A stretch of 64,000 nt of DNA from Ipomoea triloba (Eukaryota; Streptophyta; Magnoliopsida; Solanales; Convolvulaceae). Position numbers and translations under genes: made by a program. A model generated the notes under the pieces. It saw nothing but the letters and a program-made list of their open reading frames with translations. It was not told where the DNA came from and searched no databases. Positions 54,128 to 64,000 of the stretch are shown here, in pieces (the first letter of the stretch is position 1; each line of letters begins with the position of its first letter). The DNA lies in assembly GCF_003576645.1 (NCBI RefSeq), contig NC_044925.1, positions 2,273,710 through 2,337,709 of the forward strand. The letters are read 5' to 3'.

Positions 54128-55555
54128 TGTACACTTCAAATACATGCAATTTCACATGATAGCAGGTTACCTTCCATTTCATCAGGTTGCCTGCTTACCT
54201 AGATGATGATGTGGCATTTTAAAATAATTTTTTAATAATAAATATAAAAATTAAAAATTAAAAATTAAAAATTAAAAATTAAAAATTAAAAATTAAAAAT
54301 TAAAAATTAAAAATATTAATTTTTAAATATTTTTAATATTAATTTTTTCATATTTTAATATTAATATTTTAATATTTTTAATTAATTCTTATTTTTAAAG
54401 TTTATTATTTAATAAATATTAAAAATTAAAAAATATTAATATTTTTAATATTTTAATTTCAATTAATTTTTAATTTTAAATTTTATTATTAAAAAAATAT
54501 TTTAAAATGTCAACTCACCATCCATGTAAGCAGGCAACCTGATGAAATGGAAGGTGAACCTGCTATTAGGTGAAATTGCATGCATTTGGAGTGTTCAGTG
54601 GCCTAATTGCACATTTTTTTCGTTCAGTGGCCTAATTGCACTTTAAGGTTTCGTTTAGGGGGCAATTTGAAACTTATTCCTTAGAATTATAATGTAGTTT
54701 CTTAAAAAAAGAATTATAATTTAGTGATTCTGTAATGAGACTATAGTGTGTATAAAATGACATTCAATAACAAGTCGTAAAAACCTGCATTTTTTTAAAA
54801 TGGTTTTTCCTCCATTTTCTCCGATCCCTTCCTACTTGGCCTAAAAAAAAAAAAAAAACATCTACTATTGGCCTTGCTCTAACGTTGGAAACCTAGTTGC
54901 CCTATTCGACAGTCTACCCACCCAATTTTTTAGATGATTTTTCCTAATGGATAGAGATTTTGACATAATTGGATGGGTTAATTAGAAATACAAGTAACAT
55001 TTTTTCTGAAATCCTAATTTGATCATAACGTTGGTTAGAATACCCGTTACTAACCAAAAACTCTCTAATTTAAGTGATTAGTAAGAGACTAAGAGTGCCT
55101 TTCAAAAAAAAAGAAAAAATGATGAGTAAGAGTGACATTTGCTGCCAAAGGCGTTGTGGTCTAGCGGCATGAAGTAATTCTCCCAAGTGAGAGGTCATGG
55201 GTTCGAGCTTAAGTGTGGATAATATTGACTTTGTTGGGCCTCAGTAGGTTGTAACAGGGTCAATAGTATTCAAAAAAAAAAGAGTGACATTTGCTGCTAT
55301 GACGGATGAGAATAAGTAATTTTTATAGTATATTATTTTAGTTCAAACCAATATTTAATACTCCAATCTAATTGCATGTAGTATTTATTATTTAAAGATA
55401 AACTAACTTTTTTTTTAATTATTGCATATTTCTATTTTGTTACTACTATGATTCTGATTAATCCCTCTATATATGCATGGTATATCTCATCTATTTAGCC
55501 ACTTTCTACTTTTCCATGTATAAGCTAAACCAACACAGTTTGACCAAATTATCAA
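54128..55555. repeat. Copy 2 of the 1428-bp duplication
   Basis: It starts inside a MITE arm directly after the N and runs into unique DNA at 55556 (GGCATGCTCATTTAATA). It includes a second copy of the SINE. Confidence 0.92.
55145..55279 (+). mobile_element. SINE S1, second copy in the duplicated block
   Basis: Identical to 53716-53850, offset 1429; the flanking direct repeats are identical too. Probably the same insertion assembled twice. Confidence 0.85.
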
Positions 55556-55927
55556 GGCATGCTCATTTAATATACTTGACATTTTTATAGGTTAGTTCAA
55601 AATAAAATTTGATTAATCGAAAATTTTATCCAAGGTTTTATTTTAATGCTTATATAGTATTTAGTTATTAGCTTATTTATAATAGTTTATACTGTACTAA
55701 ATAAGCTAGTGGAATATTCTACATTAGCATTTAATAATTTTCTTTTTGTCAATAGCTAGGGGTAACTTTTTTTTATGAGTAATATTAAATTATTTTATTA
55801 CAATTACTGTCTAACATTTACTATTTGAATTGTTCAATTTTTTTTTTCATATAATTATTGTATAGACTCTTTATTAACTTGTGATTGAGTTAGCCAATTC
55901 ACAAATAATCCTCCATAATAATGTTTT
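55556..55927. other. Intergenic, nothing recognised
   Basis: AT-rich, no feature. Confidence 0.5.
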
Positions 55928-56096
55928 TTTTGTGATTAGGAAAATCTGTAGTCACTATTCGAATATATATACTAGGTAATCTCCTCTCTTGTGTAATAGT
56001 CCATATATCACATGAGAGGTAAAATCTCACTTGACGGATTCAACCAAAAGGGTGTTAGCAAAAATTGAACTGATAACTTTTTTTTTTTAAAAACCT
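55928..56096. repeat. Dispersed repeat R2 (see 8737)
   Basis: Shares ACTAGGTAATCTCC, CACATGAGAGGTAAAA, GACGGATTCAACCAA and AATTGAACTGATAAC with the copy at 8737-8935. Confidence 0.5.
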
Positions 56097-56281
56097 TATA
56101 GATAATTCCCTGTGCTTTTTTATTTTGAAATTCCAAAAATTCATGTTAAAAGACGAAAATAGGAAAAATATTACAGTACTATAGGAAAAATATTACAGTA
56201 CTTCATTTATTTCTTCTTTTTTACCTATGATATAAAAAAAAAAACTACAAACAAAATAAAAACTACATAAAACATGGTAAT

Positions 56282-56308
56282 GCTGCCAAAGACCTTGTGG
56301 TCTAGTGT
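56282..56308 (+). mobile_element. SINE S1, 5' fragment
   Basis: GCTGCCAAAGACCTTGTGGTCTAGTG only. The sequence then changes to TCTATTTTTGACATAG, part of another repeat. Confidence 0.6.
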
Positions 56309-56418
56309 CTATTTTTGACATAGTTTCTTAAATTAATATAGAGAAAATTAAGAGGAAAGCATGATAAGTTTTTTGGGTCAGACCGCGAGGTGTTTTGAGT
56401 ATACTCGTGTCTATTTTG

Positions 56419-56862
56419 CATGATTGAAAAAATCGCTAGGCGCCCGTACATTTTTTTTATTTATGTTTTATTTTTTAAAAATTTGTTTAAGTATTTTTTA
56501 ATTTTTTAAAGACTAATAATTATAAACTATATAATACTTTAATAGTTAATACTAAAATATTAAATATTAATCTAAAAAATATCTAGAGTTTGTACAATTT
56601 GAGTGAAATAACTCATTAAAAAACGAATAATAGCTAATCGACCAACTAGGCAGCCTAGTCGGTGCCTAGAAGGTCTAGTTAGCTCCTAGAAGACCTAGGC
56701 AGTTAGCGCCTAGACAGTGCTTAGGCGGCGCTTAAGCGGCCTAGTCAGTCGCCTAGCTGACCAGCTGCCTGCCTGCCTAAACCAGCATTTAAGGTGATAC
56801 GCTAGGTGGTCGACTAGCGTCTAGCGCTTAGGCGGCACCTAGGCAGGATTTTTGCAACATTA
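56419..56862. mobile_element. hAT-type MITE (family H2), TSD CTATTTTG
   Basis: The 444-bp element is inverted relative to 18240-18663. Its ends are CATGATTGAAAAAATCGC and GGATTTTTGCAACATTA, and the 8-bp direct repeat CTATTTTG lies at 56411-56418 and 56863-56870. The right half is a dense series of CCTAGGC/GCCTAGG-type motifs. Confidence 0.85.
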
Positions 56863-56888
56863 CTATTTTGACATAGTTTCTTAAATTA

Positions 56889-57284
56889 ATGTTGAGAAAA
56901 TTAAAAGGGAAGAATGATCCGGCCCTGACTGAAGCTTGCGCTATTGCAGAGTCTCTAAGTTGGGCATGGCAAATAGGAATACGGGACATGGAAGTTCAAT
57001 CCGACGCGATGAATGTTCTAGCATGGATCCAAGAGGACATGGCAGGGCGGGGACCCATCAGGCAATGTTTGGACGAGGTGAAGGGGTGGATCAATAAGGA
57101 TTTGAAGATTTCATTCCGACCGATTTACCGAGAACAGAACAGGGTGGCTGATTGTCTTGCGTTGTTTGGAGCGCTCCAAGAGGACGGTCAGAAGAGGTTT
57201 ATGGACTGCACAATCGTTTGCGAGGATGCGTACCTCGAAGACATGGCATACGTCACAAGAGCTCGTAAAGTGGTGGAGGATTAA
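56889..57284 (+). pseudogene. RNase H-like domain of a LINE-type element, N-truncated
   Basis: A 131-codon frame with the plant RVT_3-type RNase H pattern: LTEACAIAESLSWAWQIGI, MEVQSDAMNVLAWI, then ISFRPIYREQNRVADCLALF. The Glu in LTEAC, the Asp in QSDAM and the Asp in RVADC correspond to three of the four catalytic acidic residues. The first strand with the initial Asp is missing, so an isolated product would be inactive. It is much richer in GC than the neighbouring DNA and has no internal stop, hence a young fragment. Such domains end plant non-LTR polyproteins and also occur as small host genes; the absence of an N-terminus favours a broken LINE. Its left flank (TTGACATAGTTTCTTAAATTAAT) matches 56316-56338, so it may have been carried inside another element. 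Confidence 0.75.
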
Positions 57285-57319
57285 ATTTATGAACTCCCCG
57301 GGGGTCACCCCCTCCCATT

Positions 57320-57400
57320 ATGATTTAAAAAAAGAGAAGAATGATAATATTTTTTGGGTTAGACCACGAGGTGTCCTGAGCAGACCCTAACTGTATAAGA
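57320..57400 (+). repeat. GGTTAGACCACGAGGTGTCCTGAG repeat, second copy at 56370
   Basis: AATGATAATATTTTTTGGG and TTAGACCACGAGGTGTCCTG here correspond to CATGATAAGTTTTTTGGG and TCAGACCGCGAGGTGTTTTG at 56360-56400. With the shared left-hand blocks this suggests that the RNase H fragment lies in one member of a small repeat family, beside a member that lacks it. Confidence 0.55.
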
Positions 57401-58481
57401 CACCTTTAAACTCGTACCATATATACTCAGATTAATTCTCGTTCACACTGGGCCGGCCCAATTAAAGGGCAAAGTATTGACTAGATTGATTTTTTCATAT
57501 AAGAGAAAATTTGAACTCCTAACTTTTCTTAAAGATAAGAGTGTACAATCACTCACGCCAACCAAGCTGATTTAATTAGTGAAAAATGATAAGATTAATT
57601 AATGAAGTAAATAGTAAAACAATTGTGGGAAGGGAGTAATTGATAGTATAAATCAGAATGAATATTTGTGGGTCTTCACCGGAGTGGTGTACTGGCAGAC
57701 AATTGGAGAAGAGTGTAGGCCCATTCACGTGAAATGACAAGTAGTCTTTCTTTTTGGTCTCGCAAAAAATAAACACATTAAAGCTCGGCATTTGTTGCGA
57801 GTATGACTCATTCACACATTTCATCGAGCAACTCTTGTGTCTCCATGCACTCCATTTTACTATACTTAGATGCCTTCTTCCCCCCACCTCACCCTTTTAA
57901 CACACTAATAATCATCCACATTATCATCATCATCATTTTAATTATCCTCTAAAATGCTCTTACTATTTCACTTCTTCAATCCCATTAACCCTTTTATCAC
58001 ATTGTGCAAAATCTGACACCACTCCAGTGTTTTTAGATTTTGTCGTTCATCCCTTTTTACCTTCTCTTTTTCTCTCATTCTCTTAATCTTATCTTATTCC
58101 ATTCACAAGACTATGAATGTCGGTCTGACTAATTAGATGCTCGATTTTCAATTATTACTTTTATATTGTGGATTGCCGTCAGTGCCACAGTTATTCATGA
58201 GTGGTTGCCAGCTTAATCTTGTGTTTATGCTGAGTATTGAACAGTTTCTCACACTTTTTCTAAAGTATGTTATATTCGAATCTTATAAGCTAAGAGAGCT
58301 GCATGTTGGCTTGAGGGCCCCACTTGTGTGTAATACGACGACGTTAGGACTACCTTTACGACAATTAGTCTAGATAATCACTCACGGCTTAAATACATTG
58401 ATATTGATATTTAGTTTACTTTATGCATGATTTAGTTGTCTAAAACACCTCCATTAAGTAATTGGATTCACATTGGGAAGA

Positions 58482-58484
<3 letters not shown>
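57401..58484. other. Intergenic, nothing recognised
   Basis: Mixed composition. The frame at 58137-58373 (78 codons) has no motif. A CCGGCCCAATTAAAGGGC stretch occurs near 57450. Confidence 0.45.

Positions 58485-58531
<47 letters not shown>
58485..58531. repeat. (AT)n microsatellite
   Basis: About 23 AT units. A shorter one lies at 60247-60269. Confidence 0.95.
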
Positions 58532-58533
<2 letters not shown>

Positions 58534-59299
58534 GTTACAATTATAGTTGTATTAGTGTTATTATAATTGATTTTGGTATATAGCGATTGTATATATTATT
58601 ATTTATTAGTATCATATCATTATAAATCACTACACAATTAGCAAAGATTAAATACAAAACATCTCACAAACATCATGGTTAAGCTACATGTATGGATCCA
58701 AATGCAAGTACTCTAATAGAAATAGTTAATAAATATTCATAAACTTTAAATTCATTGTGTCTCATATGAGATGGGAAAACCTCAACAAACATCAAATAAA
58801 CATTAAAGAAGAAATGTACGGAAAATGGATTTGTGTTTAGACAAGAATGATTAGGTGCCCAAAAGCTGAAAGAAAATATGCCTCAACGAATAGAGGCCAG
58901 TGGACCTAATGCCACAACTTTGCTTTTAAAAACTATAATGGCATGATTTGGAGAATGGTTAGAGCATTTCGTTGTTTCAGTTGAATAAATTTTAATTAGA
59001 GGGATTATATTATGGTGAGAATGGTATAATTAAAGCAGTTGGCCCGTTTCAATATCATTGATACCACTCTAGAGTGTGTTTGGGAGAGCGATTTGAGCAG
59101 TTCACCACTCTGATTGCTCTTCGGAAAGAGGTTTGGATAGATAACTTGTGGGTGGAGTAGTAGACCATTCCAATTATAGAAATTTCAAAAAGGGAAAATG
59201 TTATGGGTCATTGAGTTACCGTGATTTACATCTTCCCAAACGATTTGTTGGGCCGGGACATGAGAAGCCCTTGGGGTTGTGAATTTTCAACCTTTTTGT
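58532..59299. other. Intergenic, nothing recognised
   Basis: No gene or element boundary that I can support. Confidence 0.5.
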
Positions 59300-59395
59300 G
59301 TCAAGCACTGTGTGATCTAGTGGCACCAAGTTGCTCTTCCATATAGGAAGTTGTGAGTTCGAGCTTCAGTGGAGGTGAAAGTAGTTATGAACCAA
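59300..59395 (+). mobile_element. SINE S1, truncated at 3' end
   Basis: GTCAAGCACTGTGTGATCTAG and TGGCACC form the head, GAAGTTGTGAGTTCGAGCTTC the B-box region, and GGAGGTGAAAGTAGTTATG the body. The tail is missing. Confidence 0.7.
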
Positions 59396-61977
59396 ACTGG
59401 AATGATAAGAATGTGAATCAATTAAGTTGGGTAATTAGTGTAGAATTGATTACATATTAGTAAGATGTATTAATGTATTATAAATATGTCCATTGTATAT
59501 GAGTATTAAAAACTAGAGAAATATATATTGTTCTTCTTTATCAATAACCCAACTGATTTTCTATCCCCGGTTATATCTAGAGTCAATTTCAATACCACAT
59601 TCCAATTGTAGAAGTTTCAATAGCACTAGCTAAAGATAGAAGAGAGCAAATACATTTAAACATTTCTCATCACCATCACTTTAACCACTCCAACCACATT
59701 ATTCTCTTAAAAGGAGGCTAAGTCGTTCAATTTGTTATTACTTGAAACTTTTGTTCAAATAAAATTTTCAAATATTAACTTAATTAATTATATGAATATT
59801 GTCAATAATAATTTGTAATGTGTAACAATTATCTTATACTTGAAATGTTTGTTAAAATACCTTACTTTATAATCATGTATTTTTTTTTGAATTACTTATA
59901 TCATGTTACATTATTGATGTGTCAATTCTCTAAATCATGCTAAAGTATATCTAATGAGCTGATGGATAGGTTCTGTTGGGCGTCGATCGGGTTGGCCAAG
60001 TTCAGCCCATGCTAGATTCGAGACATGGCGTTGTGACTTACCATAGAGGGATATGGTTAAATGGTTAATGCCCACCTACTTATCATCAATTAGTTGTAAG
60101 TAGGATATAACGGTTGGATAGTTAAAAAACTTTGTGATTAAGCATGCTTAACTTACAACAGTCACATGATGAATGATCCAACAGGTTCTTGACCATGAAG
60201 TTTCACTTTAATGTAGATTGACAAATGAAGCGTGCGCGCACACACACTATATATATATATATATATATTTCACCAACGTAACAATATTATGCCATTGAGT
60301 TTTGAAATTGAGAACATAAGATTATAACATTTTAGTGTGGAGATATCTAAAGGAGTAGCTAAGAAGAAATTATCTTCCCCTTAATGACAAACATTAGGAC
60401 CTACCACCCATGTGTGGTGATTTGATGGATCAGCAATTGTATGACAACAATATACAATTCTATTCAATTTGTATCAAAATTTTCACCATTTGACAAATTC
60501 ATACCTAATCAAGTCATAATAAGTTTGGTTGATTGGTTGGCAAGTAATTAATAAATATGAATAATAATTACGAAAAATTTTAAAGTAATAATTAGTACTA
60601 GTACCTTTTATAAAAAAAATAATTAAAAGTGATTCGAATGTTAAAAGTTTTGAAATTGTAACGAGTATGTGGGAACATTGTTCCAATTGGTACAGATAGT
60701 TAATTGAGGTGGAAGTCCCATTAATTTTTTTTAATTATTAATTACAAAAGAAAATCAAATTATTATAGGAAACTACATAAAACGACCCGATTCGATCCCT
60801 TATTAGAGATTAAAGAAGTGGAATATAATTCTAAATGTTGGTTCTTTATTCATGAAATCATCTAATCTCTGCACATGTTAATTTTTCATTAATCCGATTT
60901 TTATAGGACTTACGAGAATCATTTTTTTTATATTTATTCCAATTTATTAGGATATAGTTGAACCACTCTTTTGAGATTTGTTTTTAAAGGCAAAACAATT
61001 GCATGGCTACACAATTTTTGATTGGCCTTAGCCTTGAAGAGTCATGGAAAGTTGATTCTGCAGATTAATAAAAAGAAGAAAATCACTTTTACAAAGTTGA
61101 TTTTACCACATATAGCAATTAAACACAAAAATTTCCTGAATCTCATGCAATTGTCAATGTTCTCAGGCCATGCATGATTGGTCATCAGCCACTTTTATAG
61201 TACATTGCAAGTCCTAGAATATAATCCATGAAGGAATCCAAACTTTAAAAAAATGAATTGAAATGCAACACAAGTCAAATTAAGTATACAAGAAGTTGCA
61301 TGCAAGTGTGATCATGGTCTAATCATCATCATCATGCATCACTTTATTTCTTTGTTGCATCAACAATAATGGATCCTGTTGAGTGGAGGTTTGGAAGGCC
61401 GAGTCTAGCATTTTGCCATCAAAATATGGCGTTGACTGCTATGCAAATAGAATGAATAAAATCCATTTATCTCTTTATTTTAATTTGATGATAAATTCTG
61501 TCAATGACAGGTAAATAATCCTAAGAAATACGTAGTATCACTTTTTTGTGATAGCTTTTGAATCTCATAAAATAGGAAAAATTATTTTATTTTATTTTTT
61601 TATAAAACTTTTGGTCATCAATTTCAAAATTGACAGTTTTAGTCTCTTGATTATTGAAAATGTATCGCTTTTAATTTTCAATTAAAATTGTGCTACTTTA
61701 TCAGTGTTAGAATCAAGTGTTTACTACGATCTATTACGCAAAAAACTATAGCTAGTAGCAAAGGCGTAACGCTACTAGCTTCAAACTTGTGACCTGCTAT
61801 GATAACAATTGTTGAATTAAATGCTTACCATTACACAAAAAGTTATAATAGCTAGTAGCAAATATAAAATTTTATTTCTTTATATTTTATATTATAGCAT
61901 GCAGTTATCACCATATTTTAATGATAAGATACTTGTGAACTTGGTCCTTCAGAATTCATGACTTCACTTAACAATGA
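59396..61977. other. Intergenic, nothing recognised
   Basis: 2.6 kb of AT-rich DNA. No reading frame over 70 codons with plausible composition, and no RNA gene or clear element ends. Confidence 0.5.
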
Positions 61978-61989
61978 AGAGACCAAATT

Positions 61990-62104
61990 GTGGTCTAGTG
62001 GAACCCGATTTACACTTCCACATGGATGGGAGTAGGTTCGAGCCTCAGTGAAAGCATCTGTGAATAGATACACGGAGTCAGTAGTATTAAAAAAAAAAAA
62101 AAAG
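61990..62104 (+). mobile_element. SINE S1 with 12-bp TSD, slightly 5'-truncated
   Basis: GTGGTCTAGTGGAACCCG (A box), GTAGGTTCGAGCCTCAGTG (B box intact) and GGAGTCAGTAGTATT plus A tail. AGAGACCAAATT flanks it at 61978-61989 and 62105-62116. The middle of the body is shortened. Confidence 0.8.
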
Positions 62105-62116
62105 AGAGACCAAATT

Positions 62117-63430
62117 TGATGGATTTGAGTAACTTAAAAAAAAACACAAGAATTGATTGATAAAAGTTCGAATTAACTCCATACTTTCTCGAGATAATTC
62201 CATTATATTCTATCTATCTTTTCCTCAACCTAGATCATCACTATCTAGAAGACAAGTTTGATCACCCCATGCAGTATGATAATAATAACTTATGGATTTT
62301 TTTAAAAAAAAATTTTAAAGTTGAATTTTTTTAAAAAAGGAGAAATTCTTTGTTTAATAATATTTGTGTAAACAAAATGTACAATTATATTTAAATAGAG
62401 GGTTTTTCATTTGATAAAAAAAATCAATTAAGGGAAGGAAAAAATCCAAAAACAACTTAGTAAAGAAACTATTTTTCTAGCCACATCAATCCTCTTCATA
62501 AGTGCAATGAACCAATTTAGGGACCACATTATGTGATGGCTGAATGGACAATCATATTTGAACACGTTGCAATTCGAGAACAAGAATCATACTTCACCAA
62601 TTCAGTCATACATTTTTAAGATAATAGAGTTTATTATTAAGATTATGATATATGTCATTGTGTTATATATGAAACGTCTTAAAAATTACTGTTCTGTAAT
62701 AATTTCATTGTGCCAAAGACATAATTTAAGTTAAAAACCTAGGACAATAATTATTAAAGCCACATCGGTCAGATGATAGCAACACAAACATTAAATATAA
62801 ATAAATAAATATGTTATTGTATGTATTAATTATATAGCAGCATCGGATTCGTCGGTCATATTGAATCATTGAAGAGTCACAAAAATCATGTTATTTCCCC
62901 CACTCCTCCGCCGGAGTGGGGCCGCGGGATGGAGGGGTGGGGGTGGCGATTAGGGAGCTGAGAGAGAATTTTGGCATTTAGGGATTCAACTTACAATTTA
63001 TTTTATTTGTACCAAAATAGAAAATAGAGAAATGGTACATAGGAAAAAAAAAAGATATGAAATACAAGAAAACGTATAAATATATGTAAAAGAAATATAT
63101 ATATGTGTGTGTGTGTGTGTACAAGTTTCTTTTTTTGGAATGTATTTATAGATTATGAAAACGATCTGACAGTAAATATTGTTATCGGGTATATTTGATA
63201 GAAGTGAAATATAGTATTTATTTGAGTGTCATGGGTAAGTAGAGTAGATAAGTGAGTAACAATGGTTATGGTACTACAATGTAGATCTGTGTGTTTAGTG
63301 AGAGTGAGTGATTTGATTACAATATAGTAGTGTTGTGTATCATAAACAAAGTGTCCCCCATCATCTACCACAACTCTACTACTTATACTATGGCTGCAAC
63401 GGCTCTTCCTCTGGGTGAGTGTAACGGACT
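62117..63430. other. Intergenic, nothing recognised
   Basis: AT-rich with one GC-rich patch (62899-62945, CCGCCGGAGTGGGGCCGCGG) and a GT microsatellite (63106-63120). Confidence 0.5.
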
Positions 63431-63437
63431 CCCAGTC

Positions 63438-63525
63438 CTGGTGAGCATACATTGAGTGCTAGTAATGGTGAGCATACATAAAATGCTGGTAATAGTACGG
63501 TGAACATACATTGAGTGCTGGGTCG
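63438..63525. repeat. Three imperfect 30-40-bp repeats (GTGAGCATACATTGAGTGCT)
   Basis: GGTGAGCATACATTGAGTGC, GGTGAGCATACATAAAATGC and GGTGAACATACATTGAGTGC occur in succession. Confidence 0.8.
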
Positions 63526-63794
63526 TAATAATGGAGAGCCGTTGGAGTAATTATCATCTCATCAATGTGTCGTCGTCTTTGTGTAACGGGTGACCATTTG
63601 TTGCCTTCAGGTCATTGCTGATGATTCGGGTCAGGTGCTGCATACTCAATTATCCTGTCACGATCTTAAAACGTTTTTTGAGTTTTTTTTTTTCTTGGAA
63701 ATAAACATTTCTCAAAAACATTCATCCTATGAGTTCCTGCGTATCAACAAAAGCCTGATAATTATTTTATGTCGTATATATTCGTGTATTGCTT

Positions 63795-63850
63795 GGAACT
63801 ATAAATAGGAGCAAGTATAGTATAGTCTTATTCAAAATAGGACAGAGATT
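63795..63850 (+). promoter_or_regulatory. TATA-box core promoter candidate at window edge
   Basis: GGAACTATAAATAGGAGCAAG has a canonical TATAAATA at 63800-63807; the start would lie near 63835. The following sequence has no long frame before the window ends. It may belong to an LTR or to a gene outside the window. Confidence 0.4.
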
Positions 63851-64000
63851 GAGGTTCTTTGAAACTCAATAAAGTGAAGAACCGGAAAGTAATCCAAATA
63901 GCTAGCAAGGTGCTGATTTCAACAAACAGAAGAAACGTTGTTTAAATTGTATAAGGATTCACCCTTAAAAGTTCTCATGCATCATAACTTACAAAAAGAG

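Noticed and set aside
57576..57887. 103-codon minus-strand frame
   Set aside because: No motif; composition like the surrounding intergenic DNA.

Overview
The window is nuclear plant DNA from a eudicot. It is AT-rich and intron-bearing, with a Dof transcription factor, a SCAR/WAVE subunit, a P-class PPR protein, plant SINEs, MITEs and LTR-retrotransposon remains. Recurrent ACGGAGTA/TACTCCGT motifs and the repeat families suggest an asterid; Convolvulaceae is my best guess, but this is weak. No bacterial or viral gene cluster is present.

Layout. 0-3.1 kb: a nested stack of transposons (copia 3' end with LTR, a SINE-like retroposon inside the LTR, a hAT MITE inside the retroposon), then a fold-back MITE. 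4.4-4.9 kb (-): a single-exon Dof gene of the DOF1.5/COG1 type. 5-19 kb: no gene recognised; MITEs, SINEs, degenerate short-unit arrays, microsatellites and one N gap in a T tract. 19.6-28.5 kb: a tRNA-Arg(TCU) gene next to a non-coding LTR retrotransposon with near-identical LTRs and a perfect 5-bp target duplication; a 2.2-kb block here, including the tRNA, is present twice around a single N. 30.2-37.5 kb (-): a nine-exon SCAR gene whose splice sites I could place to the base (1493 codons plus stop), with two sets of in-frame tandem repeats in the giant exon. 37.9-38.6 kb: N gap. 40.4-41.3 kb: a 42-bp minisatellite abutting a SINE tail. 44.6-47.1 kb: another 1.2-kb duplication around a single N. 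47.4-50.6 kb (-): an intact intronless PPR gene; its 3' end is duplicated with a trihelix-type coiled-coil exon between the copies. 50.9-64 kb: an LTR-like block, MULE and hAT MITEs, SINEs, a third duplication (1.43 kb) around a single N, and a truncated LINE-type RNase H reading frame.

The genes are unrelated in function: light/seed-type transcription control (Dof), actin nucleation through WAVE-ARP2/3 (SCAR), organelle RNA processing (PPR) and translation (tRNA-Arg). There is no operon-like or cluster logic. Most of the structure comes from mobile elements.

The most important practical point is that three long direct duplications (2203, about 1212 and 1428 bp) and one short one all meet at a single N. 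These look like uncollapsed contig overlaps, so the second tRNA and the extra LTR are probably not real. The most interesting biological points are the SCAR in-frame 276-bp triplication, the PPR/trihelix chimera, the minisatellite born at a SINE tail, and a group of uncharacterised elements that combine short degenerate arrays with a GGACCATGGTCCAC-like module.
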